Assembly (NCBI GenBank): GCA_900553985.1
Contig: USFW01000005.1
Coordinates: forward strand, 1 to 64,000
Direction of reading: 5' to 3'
Origin: an uncultured Clostridium sp.
GTDB lineage: Bacteria; Bacillota; Clostridia; TANB77; CAG-508
Length of the DNA: 64,000 nucleotides
Shown here: positions 45,801 to 55,600 of the stretch, piece by piece
Layout: every line of letters starts with the position of its first letter
Numbering within the stretch: the stretch's first letter is position 1
Translations under genes and position numbers: made by a program
The notes under the pieces: generated by a model
Told to the model about the DNA's origin: nothing
Databases searched by the model: none
The model's input: only the letters and a program-made list of their open reading frames with translations

Positions 45801-46359
45801 TTATTTTATAATATCCTTCTTGATATTCAAAATAGAACTTTTGAGCTGTAGCATTTCCATAATTCCATATATCTACTTTTGCACCATTTGATATATCACT
45901 TCCTGCTACTTCTATTGTTTTATTGCTATCTGCTCCAACTGCTATTTTGTATATTCCATTACTTTGTAATTTTTCTGTTTTCTTTATTGAAGAATAATCT
46001 TTTAAACTATAATCAGAAGTTTCTTGAATTTCTTCATTTACTATATTAGTATCCTTTTCTAATTCTTTGTTTTCTTCTACTATATTATTTTTTTCTACTG
46101 TATTACTATTTTGTGTTTTATTAACATTTTCTATATTATTGTTACTTTCTATTTTATTAGTATTTTCTTCTGTATTTATTTCATTATTTTTATCTGTTTT
46201 ATTTGTTGCAGTTTCATTTTTCATACTATTGTTAGAAGTTTGCGAATCATTTGCAACATTAGTATTTATGATATTAACTGCATATGTATTTATTCCAACC
46301 ACACTTATAATTATTTCAATTATTACTATTGCTAAAATTATCTTTTTTATTTTCATCAT
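42850..46359 (-). CDS. Secreted glucosaminidase-like protein with four ricin-type modules and SH3 domains
   Basis: 1169 residues. Order: signal peptide (1-27); Asn/Glu/Lys/Thr-rich linker (28-130); four ricin-type beta-trefoil modules of about 147 residues (starting near 131, 278, 425 and 573), each with GYYKITA-HTGKSLT and WLI/WVI-SPLSNP motifs; a glucosaminidase-like (endo-beta-N-acetylglucosaminidase) domain (~720-1000, with AYFMDPRNFL, RLFQEQGKNGS and YYNPFNIGA); two bacterial SH3 domains (~1030-1095 and 1100-1169). Likely a cell-wall hydrolase with carbohydrate-binding modules. It starts 14 bases after the next gene upstream in the same operon. Confidence 0.88.
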   Translation of the reverse strand: MMKIKKIILAIVIIEIIISVVGINTYAVNIINTNVANDSQTSNNSMKNETATNKTDKNNEINTEENTNKIESNNNIENVNKTQNSNTVEKNNIVEENKELEKDTNIVNEEIQETSDYSLKDYSSIKKTEKLQSNGIYKIAVGADSNKTIEVAGSDISNGAKVDIWNYGNATAQKFYFEYQEGYYKITAMHTGKSLTAKGNSIKEGTEIVQSDYTGLDGQKWLLRDSGKNGWVISPLSNPNLAISVKGSIVNGAKIVLSATKDNDNQMYYLYNMNKEEKTQGNGIYKIALGVSSNKTVEVAGSSKENNAKVDIWDYGNATAQKFYFEYQEGYYKITAMHTGKSLTAKENSIKEGTEIVQRDYTGADGQKWLIKDSGKNGWLISPLSNPNLSISVQSIKNGSKLILSKTQNTDKQMYYLYNMNSSEKTQSNGTYEILVGANPNKGIEVAGSDTSNGAKIGIWDYGNVDAQKFNIEYKEGFYKITAKHTGKSLTAKGDSIKEGTEIIQSDYKGIDGQKWLIKDSGKNGWLISPLSNPELTISIQGAIQNGSKLILSKNQINNNQMFYFIKTVDVKKTIENGIYEIAVGADSSKAIEVAGGSRENNAKLDIWTYGNSTAQKFKIEYIDGYYKILAGHTNKSLTVKKNNITNGIEIVQDEYRGELGQKWMIRDSKINGWTISPITRPDLAISIENTIKNGSKIILEGLKKDNDRQMYYLYKTNIGVNIDSNKYPGIESAINKLVEAHPNWEFEILYTGLDFNTVVKGEYEYANKQANLVYTPTYKGDWIAPNPYVSGPWASASYKGIAYFMDPRNFLNDDDVFQFVDLGNYASSGATRDSIQYQVNGTFLNNYAEDLRRLCENNNINPYYIIARLFQEQGKNGSATLEMDGGDGKKYYNPFNIGAVVGNDVATALARAKKEGWDTMVKGLEGGMKIVKSGYIDVKQHTLYLNKFDVNPASGGGFYNHQYMQNLSAAYSEADILRSCYVDTNTLDNRIKFVIPVYENMPKTISERPTGQGGDNIPSSDKGPISVKVVDTDMGLALRKEPSTSGALIERMPTGSVLCSIERLSNGWHKVIAPSGNIGYCSNINLQVIADETNCKDRVRVKTNDGTGTNVRTGPGTSYDVIRSVGDGTKGTRIMTNKYNYEGYSWDIVIFDDGTKGFVATNYLVKID

Positions 46360-46373
46360 ATCTTCTCCTACTT

Positions 46374-48860
46374 TTAATAGCTTTTTAATAGATTCATTGT
46401 TGCTGTGTTAAACTTATTAACATATCCTTTTTGCATTAATTCATTATGACTTTTTACTTCTGGTAATTCTAATAACATTGATTTTGTATTTGGTATACTT
46501 CTTGCCCATTGTATAAAATATCCTTTTCCATATGTTCCTATGTGATTACTTATTCCAAATTCATCTCTATAAAAACTACCTAATTCATTATTTCCTATTG
46601 TTTCATTTAACCATCCGTGAACATCAATAACAAAATTTTCATTTCCTACATTGGTTAAAATAAATTCTCTTAATGCTTCTGCTTCATAGGCTTGTAATGG
46701 TTGTTCTCCTGTATAATTTCTTGAAGAATTTAACTTTGTCCACCCTACTGGGAAACATCTATTCATATCTATTCCTTTATTTTCTGGAGCCCAACTATAT
46801 ACAGTTGTTCTTCCAGGTCCTTGGTTAGTCCATCCATTATATTGTCCATCTGGATTTGAAACTGGTAATATATATACTGTCCATTCTTGAATTAATTCTT
46901 CAGACATATTATCTTTTAAATATTTCCAAAATTCATTTGCCATATAAGTTAGTTCTGCTCCATCTTTATCATAAGAATCTTCAAAACCATGTATTGAGAA
47001 ATTTAAAAATAAATGTTTTTTTCCTGTTCCTATTTGATAATATTTTAAATATGAACCACCATTTCCTTTATACATTAAACCAGATTTTCCGTATAATCCT
47101 TCTTTTATATTTTTGTCTAATGGAGGCATTATATATAACATTTGATTATCATTGTCTTTTGTTTTAGACAATATAATCTTTGAACCGTTTACTATTTTTC
47201 CCTCTACACTTATTGATAAATCCGGATTATTTAATAATGATATGACCCATCCATTTTTCTTTGTATCTCTTAAAATCCACTTTTGACCATCTAGTCCTTT
47301 ATAATCTGACTGGACTATTTCTGTTCCTTCTTTTATTTTATTATCTTTAACCGTCAAACTTTTTCCAGTATGTGTTGCTATTATTTTATAATATCCTTCT
47401 TGATATTCAAATTTGAATTTTTGTGCTGGCACATTACCATAATCCCATATATCTACTTTTGCATTATTTTCTTTACTACTTCCTGCTACTTCTATTGTTT
47501 TATTACTATCAGCTCCAATCGCTATTTTGTATATATCATCATCATGTGTTCTTTCTGAAGTATTTAGGTTAAATAAGTAATACATTTGATTATCATTATC
47601 CTTTGTATTCGATAATATCATTTTATCTCCATTAGATATTGAACCTTTCACAGTTAATGATAAACTTGGATTGCTTAATGGCGAGATTATCCAACCATTT
47701 TTCTTGCTATCTCTTAATATCCATTTTTGTCCATCTAGTCCTTTATAATCTGATTGTACTATTTCTGTTCCTTCTTTGATATTGTTTTCTTTTGCTGTTA
47801 AGCTTTTCCCTGTATGCATTGCTGATATTTTATAATATCCTTCTTTATATTCAAAATAAAATTTTTGAGCCGCTACATTTCCATAATTCCATATATCTAC
47901 TTTTGCACCATTTGCTTTATCGCTTCCTGCTACTTCTAATGTTTTATTACTATCAACTCCTACTGCTATTTTGTATATTCCATTTTCTTGTACTTTTTCT
48001 TCTTTGTTTATGTTATATAAATAAAACATTTGATTATCTGTACTTTGTGTATTCAATAAAACTATATTAGCACCATTAACTATGTTTCCTTGGATACTAA
48101 TTGACAAATTTGGAGCACTTAATGGCGAAATTAACCAACCGTTTTTCTTGCTATCTCTTAATATCCATTTTTGTCCATCTAATCCAATATAATCTGATTG
48201 CACTATTTCTGCATTTTCTTTTAATTCATTATCTTTAACTGTTAAGCTCTTTCCTGTATGTCTTGCAGTTATTTTATAATATCCATCAATATATTCAAAA
48301 TTAAATTTCTGTGCTGTTGCATTTCCATAATCCCACAAACCTACTTTTGCATTATTTTCTTTACTACTTCCTGCAATTTCCAAAGATTTATTAGGATCAT
48401 CTCCTACACATATTTTATATATTCCAATTTTGTCTTTGCTTTCATTTGTGCTAATTAATTTATCATTATAAGTAGCTGTTTCATTTGATTCAGTTTTATT
48501 TGTTTCACTATTATTTAATTTATTTTTACTTGTTTCGTTTCTATTTAATTCATTTTTATTAGTTTGAACATCATTTATTTCATTTTGTTGTATTTGATTT
48601 GTTCCTACTTTATTTGTTTGAGTTTCATTTTTAGAAATTTCATTTGATTTTATTTCATCTTCTTGAATTTTATTTGTTTGAACTTCGTTTCTCTCATTTT
48701 CATTAGTTTGAACTGTATTTTCATGTAGTGTCTTATTTTGTGTTACTTCATTTTCTTGCATTTTGTTCTGCAAATTTCCACTTGCATATACTAAAAAATT
48801 ACTAGCACTAAATATTATTGTTATAATAATTATTATGAATATTCTTACTATTTTTTTCAT
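46374..48860 (-). CDS. Secreted M14 carboxypeptidase with three ricin-type modules
   Basis: 828 residues from the ATG at 48860, which is 7 bases after AGGTGG (the ATG at 48866 is too close). Order: signal peptide; low-complexity linker (~30-135) made of five-residue Asn/Glu/Lys/Thr units; three ricin-type modules (starting near 145, 292 and 438); and an M14 zinc carboxypeptidase domain (~587-828). Catalytic parts: NFSIHGFED (His and Glu ligands), PVSNPDGQYNG, GIDMNRCFP, DVHGW (third ligand) and LLELPEV (catalytic Glu). Related enzymes cut D,L- or L,D-peptides of peptidoglycan. Paired with the next gene as a wall-degrading set. Confidence 0.88.
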   Translation of the reverse strand: MKKIVRIFIIIIITIIFSASNFLVYASGNLQNKMQENEVTQNKTLHENTVQTNENERNEVQTNKIQEDEIKSNEISKNETQTNKVGTNQIQQNEINDVQTNKNELNRNETSKNKLNNSETNKTESNETATYNDKLISTNESKDKIGIYKICVGDDPNKSLEIAGSSKENNAKVGLWDYGNATAQKFNFEYIDGYYKITARHTGKSLTVKDNELKENAEIVQSDYIGLDGQKWILRDSKKNGWLISPLSAPNLSISIQGNIVNGANIVLLNTQSTDNQMFYLYNINKEEKVQENGIYKIAVGVDSNKTLEVAGSDKANGAKVDIWNYGNVAAQKFYFEYKEGYYKISAMHTGKSLTAKENNIKEGTEIVQSDYKGLDGQKWILRDSKKNGWIISPLSNPSLSLTVKGSISNGDKMILSNTKDNDNQMYYLFNLNTSERTHDDDIYKIAIGADSNKTIEVAGSSKENNAKVDIWDYGNVPAQKFKFEYQEGYYKIIATHTGKSLTVKDNKIKEGTEIVQSDYKGLDGQKWILRDTKKNGWVISLLNNPDLSISVEGKIVNGSKIILSKTKDNDNQMLYIMPPLDKNIKEGLYGKSGLMYKGNGGSYLKYYQIGTGKKHLFLNFSIHGFEDSYDKDGAELTYMANEFWKYLKDNMSEELIQEWTVYILPVSNPDGQYNGWTNQGPGRTTVYSWAPENKGIDMNRCFPVGWTKLNSSRNYTGEQPLQAYEAEALREFILTNVGNENFVIDVHGWLNETIGNNELGSFYRDEFGISNHIGTYGKGYFIQWARSIPNTKSMLLELPEVKSHNELMQKGYVNKFNTATMNLLKSY

Positions 48861-49026
48861 ACTCATCCCACCTAAATACTAATATTATCACTATAATACT
48901 ATATAAATTTTTGTATGTCAATTTCTATTTTTCTTTTTTTCTTGCCAATTTATAACATTTTATTTTAGTTTTTTTACACATTTTTCACTGCTTTAAATCT
49001 TATAATTTTTACTTAATGAGATCTAA

Positions 49027-49069
49027 AAAAATCGCCATAAAATAAATTTTATATTTTATAACGATTTTT
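49027..49069 (-). terminator. Terminator of the polysaccharide cluster
   Basis: AAAAATCG/CGATTTTT with inner ATAAAAT/ATTTTAT arms, 43 bases after the last gene's stop. Confidence 0.65.
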
Positions 49070-49112
49070 CTTTTATCATATATAATGTTCAATTTTTTCT
49101 AGACATTTCATC

Positions 49113-51065
49113 TTAAAATAAACAAATATATAATGTATTTTCTTCAAATACAAGTTGGTCTTGATTATAAAAATCCCAATTCTCCCCTGCAAATCTTTCT
49201 ATTATATTACTTGGAGTTTCTACTTTATTATATTTTTCTCCACTATAAAATTCCATTACTTCGATTGCAGACCATTCTATTACCATACTTCTTACATTTG
49301 CACTCTCCATAGTAGGTTGTCCATTATAATAATTTGAAGGATTTTTATCCCAAGCTAATCCTATATTTTCTATTTTTATTTGATTTTCATTTTCATATTC
49401 ATATATTTCTTCAATAATTGACTTAGCTACATTTCTGTCTAAATATGCAGATGCTCTATTTTCAGTAGAAGCATATATAAAATAAATAGAATTCATTACT
49501 ACTAAAAAAGTTGATATAAACACTAATATTTTGTTAATAATTTTTTCAGATTTATTTGTATTATTTTTATCAGCTTGGTTTTGCATTTTACATATTATAT
49601 ATAAAATCAGTATTCCTAAAACCGAAGCAAAACTTGGAACCATTCTTGGTTGTAAATACTGTTGCTCTTGTGGAGTTACTATTACTGGTAATAAAGGCAT
49701 AATAAATGCTAAGAAAATTAACATTACATATTCTAAAATATTAAAATATTTTTTACTTTTATATACATTATAAATAAATACTATGCTTATAATACCTATA
49801 ATTCCTAAATATAGTCCTTTCGGAATTAAATTAAATGTATTATATGCCATCAATGCTCCGTACTCAATAATAGTATTTATAATTTCACTTATTTGTGGAA
49901 TTATAGTTGCTCTCATACTACTATTTTGAAGGTTCTCTATGATTTTAACTACTCCTAAATTTATTACAAGTGAAATTCCATATATTAATCCTATCATTAA
50001 AGCATTTTTGACTATTTTCTTTATATCATCATTGTTTCTATAGCTTTCCATAACTAAGGCTACTAATACAAATAAAGCTATTGTAGACTGATAAGCAAAT
50101 GATGCTAAAAGCACTAATGCCCAACTCCATATATATCTATGTTTCACATTTGAATTAAATATACAAGCTGCAATAATAGAAAGTAATATTGATAATCCCA
50201 TTATTCCTGACTCTGCGAACATCATCAGTTCACAATTTGAGAATGTGAATATAATTGAAAATGATACTAACCCTATTAGTATATTCCAAAACACTGACTT
50301 TTCTTTTTGTAACAATTTTATAGAATATCTATAAAGTATAAACCAAGATAAAGCCATGCTTCCAATTGCAATTACACTCATAATTTTTAAATTTGTTAAT
50401 AAAGTTATATCTAAAACTTGTGATATCCATAACTCTAATGCACTAAATATTCTTGCTGAATTTAAAAAATGTAAAAGATATTTATGATATCCATATGAAT
50501 TTAAGCAATAAGTATCTGCTGCAAAATGTGTTCTTAAAAAATTTGCACATATTATTATTGAAAAAATCGTCATTCCTATGAATATATAAATGTCTTTTTT
50601 ATTATTTAGTATTTTTTCTTTTATGTTTATATTAGTTTTTTTTTCATTTTTTTTAAATGCAAAAAACTTACTAAAAAAGAAATTTAATACTATTACAATA
50701 ATTGTTAAGCTTAGTTTAACTGGTGCAAAAGGTAAATTCATTAAACTATATAATATAATTACCCCACCTTGTTCTATTATCATAGTCACAGCTCTACCTA
50801 AAATAAATTTTATAAATTCATTTATCTTTTCTGTTTTATTACTAGCTTGACTTTCAAATACCCATTTACGGTTTGTGAAATATGCAAATATTATAGAAGC
50901 CATAATTCCAATTGCACTAGCCCAAGCTCCATTTATATTGAATACTCCTTCTAGAAATAAAGAAATTCCTAGATTTACAAGTGTTGTCAACACTCCAAAA
51001 ATTATATACATTATTACTTGTTTATTTAAAAATTTCTTTGCTATACTTTCTATTTTGTCTTTCAT
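49113..51065 (-). CDS. GtrA-GtrII fusion membrane protein
   Basis: 650 residues. The first ~135 residues are a GtrA-like domain with four membrane segments (YIIFGVLTTLVNLGISLFLE, FAYFTNRKWVFES). The rest (from ~150) is a GtrII-type glucosyltransferase with about ten membrane segments and HFAADTYCLNSYGYHKYLLH near its start. GtrA flips the lipid-linked sugar and GtrII transfers it, so one chain may do both steps of side-chain glycosylation. It is the last gene of the cluster and follows the ABC permease by 14 bases. Fusion of the two families in one frame is clear from the continuous reading frame. Confidence 0.85.
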   Translation of the reverse strand: MKDKIESIAKKFLNKQVIMYIIFGVLTTLVNLGISLFLEGVFNINGAWASAIGIMASIIFAYFTNRKWVFESQASNKTEKINEFIKFILGRAVTMIIEQGGVIILYSLMNLPFAPVKLSLTIIVIVLNFFFSKFFAFKKNEKKTNINIKEKILNNKKDIYIFIGMTIFSIIICANFLRTHFAADTYCLNSYGYHKYLLHFLNSARIFSALELWISQVLDITLLTNLKIMSVIAIGSMALSWFILYRYSIKLLQKEKSVFWNILIGLVSFSIIFTFSNCELMMFAESGIMGLSILLSIIAACIFNSNVKHRYIWSWALVLLASFAYQSTIALFVLVALVMESYRNNDDIKKIVKNALMIGLIYGISLVINLGVVKIIENLQNSSMRATIIPQISEIINTIIEYGALMAYNTFNLIPKGLYLGIIGIISIVFIYNVYKSKKYFNILEYVMLIFLAFIMPLLPVIVTPQEQQYLQPRMVPSFASVLGILILYIICKMQNQADKNNTNKSEKIINKILVFISTFLVVMNSIYFIYASTENRASAYLDRNVAKSIIEEIYEYENENQIKIENIGLAWDKNPSNYYNGQPTMESANVRSMVIEWSAIEVMEFYSGEKYNKVETPSNIIERFAGENWDFYNQDQLVFEENTLYICLF

Positions 51066-51079
51066 CTTTTCTCCTTTAC

Positions 51080-51856
51080 TTACATTTCCTCTGCAAATTT
51101 CTTTTGTAATTTATGGAAAATTAAGTATCCTATAAAACATAGCGCTATACTAAAAGCAAATACAATTCCTAATGATACTAAATCTGGTTCTTGTTTATAG
51201 TAAAATATGTTTCTATAAGCATTTATAATATATGTCATTGGATTGTATTGAATAATCCATTGAAAACTTTCTGGTATTTGTCCTGGTGCATATACTATTG
51301 GTGTAGCATAAAAGAATAATTGTAAGGCTATATTAATAAAGTGTTGTAAATCTCTAAAAAATACTGTTACACTTGATACTATAAAAGATATTCCTATTAA
51401 TAAAAAATATTGTATTAATAATATAAGTGGATAAAATATTACATATTTTGTTATTCCTACTCCATATCCAATTACAAAAGCAATTATAATTAATGTTGAT
51501 ATAGCAAAGTTTATAGCTTCACTAGTTACTACTGATATCGGCAATATCTCTCTTGGAAAATACACTTTTTTTACTATATTTCCATTTTCAATAATAGTAA
51601 ATGCTGTTCTTGATATTGCAGAAGAGAAAAATGTCCATGGTATTAATCCACAACAAATAAATACTGTATAATTATCTATTCCACCACCACGCATAAGAAG
51701 TGGAAATACTAATGCATATACTGCAATTTGTAAAAGTGGATTTAAAAATGACCACACTACTCCTAATATAGAATTTTTATATTTTCCTCTTACATCTTTA
51801 CTTATACTTGTTTTCAAAAGTTCCCTATAATCATATAAGCTTTTAAAAAATCCCAT
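51080..51856 (-). CDS. Polysaccharide ABC exporter, permease
   Basis: 258 residues, ABC-2 type permease of the TagG/Wzm group with six membrane segments. Recognised from KYKNSILGVVWSFLNPLLQI, FPREILPISVV and NPMTYIINAYR. It exports teichoic-acid-like or O-antigen-like polymer with the ATPase gene just upstream (12 bases). Confidence 0.93.
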   Translation of the reverse strand: MGFFKSLYDYRELLKTSISKDVRGKYKNSILGVVWSFLNPLLQIAVYALVFPLLMRGGGIDNYTVFICCGLIPWTFFSSAISRTAFTIIENGNIVKKVYFPREILPISVVTSEAINFAISTLIIIAFVIGYGVGITKYVIFYPLILLIQYFLLIGISFIVSSVTVFFRDLQHFINIALQLFFYATPIVYAPGQIPESFQWIIQYNPMTYIINAYRNIFYYKQEPDLVSLGIVFAFSIALCFIGYLIFHKLQKKFAEEM

Positions 51857-51868
51857 TTATTCTTCCTC

Positions 51869-52612
51869 CTATTTTGTTTCCTCCAAATATTTTTCTATTA
51901 CTTCGTTTGTAGCTCCATCCATTTTGATAACTCCATTGCTAAGCCAAACTGATCTATCACATAATTCTTGTGCTGATCCTAAACTATGTGTTACAAATAC
52001 CATAGTTTTTCCTTCTTTTTTTAGTTCTTTCATTTTATTTATACACTTAGCTTGGAAATGTTGGTCTCCTACTGATAAAATTTCGTCAACTAGTAAAATA
52101 TCAGCATCTACATTTATTGCAACAGCAAAAGCTAATCTCATAAACATTCCAGAAGAATAAGTTCTTACTGGGTTATCTATATAATCTCTTAATTCTGAAA
52201 ATTCAATAATTTGTTCTAATCTGTCATCTATTTGTTTTCTTGTTAAGCCAAATATTGAAGCATTAAAATATATATTTTCTCTTCCAGAAAAGTCTGCATG
52301 AAAACCTGCTCCAAGTTCTAGTAAAGAAGTTAATTTTCCGTTTGTGATAATTTTTCCTTTATTAGGATAAATTATTTTAGTCATAAGTTTTAATAATGTT
52401 GATTTTCCACTTCCATTTACACCTATTAATGCAACAGCTTCACCTTTTTTTATATTAAGATTTATACCTTTTAAAACTTCTCTTACTTCTTTTCTATTTC
52501 TTTTCCAAAAAAGTAGTTTTTCTTTTATGCTATTTGCTTTATCTAAATATACATCAAAGGTTTTATATACATCTTGTACTTCTATTGCGTATTCTTCTTC
52601 ATTATTTTTCAC
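51869..52612 (-). CDS. Polysaccharide ABC exporter, ATP-binding protein, GTG start
   Basis: 247 residues, TagH/Wzt group without the C-terminal carbohydrate-binding domain. Walker A GVNGSGKST, signature YSSGMFMRLAFA, Walker B ILLVDEILSVGD and FVTHSLGSA. Starts with GTG at 52612, 8 bases after AAGGAGG, which sits in the last codons of the preceding gene (one-base gap). Confidence 0.94.
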   Translation of the reverse strand: MKNNEEEYAIEVQDVYKTFDVYLDKANSIKEKLLFWKRNRKEVREVLKGINLNIKKGEAVALIGVNGSGKSTLLKLMTKIIYPNKGKIITNGKLTSLLELGAGFHADFSGRENIYFNASIFGLTRKQIDDRLEQIIEFSELRDYIDNPVRTYSSGMFMRLAFAVAINVDADILLVDEILSVGDQHFQAKCINKMKELKKEGKTMVFVTHSLGSAQELCDRSVWLSNGVIKMDGATNEVIEKYLEETK

Positions 52613-52613
52613 T

Positions 52614-55600
52614 TTATTTACCTCCTTTTATCTTACGAATTCCTTTATATACTACATTCTTAGTGCCTCTTAAAAAAGCATATCCTGTTTTTCCTAATCT
52701 TAAAACTATTTTATTATTTTTAAATACTTCTCTCATCCTTCTTTTAAATGTTGGTCTGTCATATAAAGCATAAAATATTAATCTAACTAATTTACTATGA
52801 TTTTCTAAATCTATCACATTATTATAATCTAAGTAGCTATTATTAGTTACTGTTATGTTTCCACCACTTATTAAAGAATTCATATTTCTTTGATTTCTAA
52901 ATCTTCTTTCTTTTAGCCAATCTTCTGTAATTGGTTTTATTTCTTTACTTCTTACAGTATCTTCAAAACCGATTGAATCAAACATTAGCATATCAATAGT
53001 TTTTGAAGAATTTATATATGACATAAATGGTAATGATATATAATAATCTTGGTAATATAATTTTTTATAATCTTCACCAAATATTTCTAATATATCGTTT
53101 ACAAATTGTTTTGCAGCATTTTGCATAACACTAATTATATATTTTTCTTGATAAGTTTTATTATTTTTTTCTAGAATTGGTTTTACTTCTTCTCCTGTTA
53201 AATCATATCCTATTGTAGAAGGCGCTAATTCTGAAATAATAGACTCATATGCAAATCCAGTAACTGCTGGTTTAGCATCAAAATATGTATTTAGTTTATA
53301 TCCTGCTACATCTGAATATTTCATAGCTTCATCTTGATTTATATTTAGGAAATATGTGTCTATTGGCTTATTACATAAAATTGATAAATACATTTCTGGT
53401 CGTCCACTATATCCTATATCAAATGTTGCAGACTTGTCCTCAAAATATTTTCCGAAAAAAACTTTTAATTTTTCAATCTTTTCATTGTTTTTATTTTCAT
53501 CAAATAATTCGTCAATTATTATTTTTACAAGTTTACTGAATTTTTGTCTTGTTTTAATGTCTTTTTCATATTCAATACCGTTTTTTTCTATTATTTCTTT
53601 TATTTTTTCTTCTGGATAATCTTTTAAACTTTGTTTTACATATTTTATTATATATTTTGGATTATGATTTTCTATATTTATAATATCTGTTAATTTATAT
53701 AAATCCATTTTATCTATTACTATTGCAGATATTAAAGCTTTTCTTGATACTCTTAGGTATTTTGCTTCTGGTACATTTTTATAATATTTTTTAAAGATAT
53801 TATAAATTTCCATTGGCAAATATCCATCTCTTGCCATAAAAGCTAAATTTTTATATCCTTTATTTTCAGTTTCTCTTAATAACCAATTAGTAACACCAAA
53901 CATATACATTCCTACTGCATAATAGCCAATTAAATATGGGTCTATATTAAAATCAGATTCTCTATTAAATGTTCTAAATGGATTATCAAAATATTTATTT
54001 GCTACAACTGCTATCATTGTTCTTATTCCGATAAAATTCATACTTGTTTGATTATCTCTCCAAAATGGCATACTTGTATATAGCATTTGTGCTAAATTGT
54101 TTGTTGTATTTTTGTCTAACATAATATCTGTGGTTTTAGGAAAATAAATAGAATTTATTTTATGTTTTTTTGCCATTTCATAATCTGATCTATAATTATC
54201 TCCAATATGTACTATGTTGCTAGGCTCGATGTTTTCTTCTTTTATTACTTTTTCATATAAATTTCCTGTTGATTTTGTCTTCATTTCTTCGCAAGATAGA
54301 TATATTTTATCTATTTCGTTAAAACCATTTGTTTTTAATATTTGTTCTATAACATCTAATGGTAAATACATATCAGAAGTACAAATAACTTTTTTTCCTA
54401 AATATTTAGCTAATTTATATATTGAATATGCTGTTTCTCTTCTTTTACAAAATCTTAATTCCAACTCAATTTCTTTCTTTTTTAAATGTTCTGCAATTTC
54501 TTTTCCTACATCATATTCTTCTTCAATTATCTCATATATTCTATCTAATTTAACTTCTTCTTTTTTATTTTCAAAAGCTTCTGTTCTTGCTAAAACTTCA
54601 CTTTCTTCTCTAATTCTTGCAAAATCAATACCAACATTCTTAGATAATTTTCTATAATCATCATTTAAAAACGTAAATAAATCTTTTGGGTATAAAAATG
54701 GTCTTGTTATTAAAGTATCAAAAATATCGAAACTAACTATTTTGGTTTCTTCTTTCATAATCTTGTCTTTTATTTTATCCAATCCTTCATTCCAAGGAGT
54801 CTCTACTGAACTAAAGAAACCAGCATTTCTAACTTCAAATTGTTTTGGACAAAATTTCTCAAACATTTTCTCTAGATTTTCTTTTTCTTCTTTATTAAAT
54901 TTTAAATTTAATAAATATGATTTATGCATTTGGCAATATAAAGCTCTCCATTTTTCAAATCTAACTTTATATTCCTCATAAATCCCTTTTTCCTTTAAAA
55001 AGTTTTCAACGAAAGAAAAAGAGGTTGTTAAATCTTCAATATTTTTACTAGCCTTTTTGAAAGTAATATCATTTATAGATGTAGATGCTCCATCATGTTT
55101 TGTATAGAAAAATGCAACTCTATCTACTTTAGTAACTTTTTTAGCATAATAAAACAACACATTTGAAAAAGCAAAATCTTCTGTCATTATTAAATGTTTT
55201 TTAACTTTTCTATATTCAACTACTGCTCTTTCCCATATTTCTCTTGAATATATCTTATTTGGCGTTATATGCCAAGCAAAATTTAACCCCTCTTGATTGT
55301 AAAATTCTTGATAACACTCTTTACCATTTAACTCTTCAAAAGGAAATTCAAAAAGATTATATATTCTTCTATCATTTTCTGCATAATCCATAACTAATTT
55401 TGAGAAAACAATATCAGAATTTGTTTCTTCTGCTTTTTCTATTAACTCTCTATAAAAGTCATTAGATACATAATCATCTGCATCTAAAAATGCTATATAA
55501 TCCCCTGTTGAATTTTCAAATCCTGTAACTCTTGCTTGAAATAGTCCTTTATTCTTTTCATGTTCTACATATTTTATTCTATTATCTTTTAATTTATATT

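Noticed and set aside
42850..48860. CRISPR array or transposon repeats
   Set aside because: The repeated DNA is explained by in-frame ricin-type modules of about 147 residues and by an Asn-rich linker; there are no short equal repeats with unique spacers.
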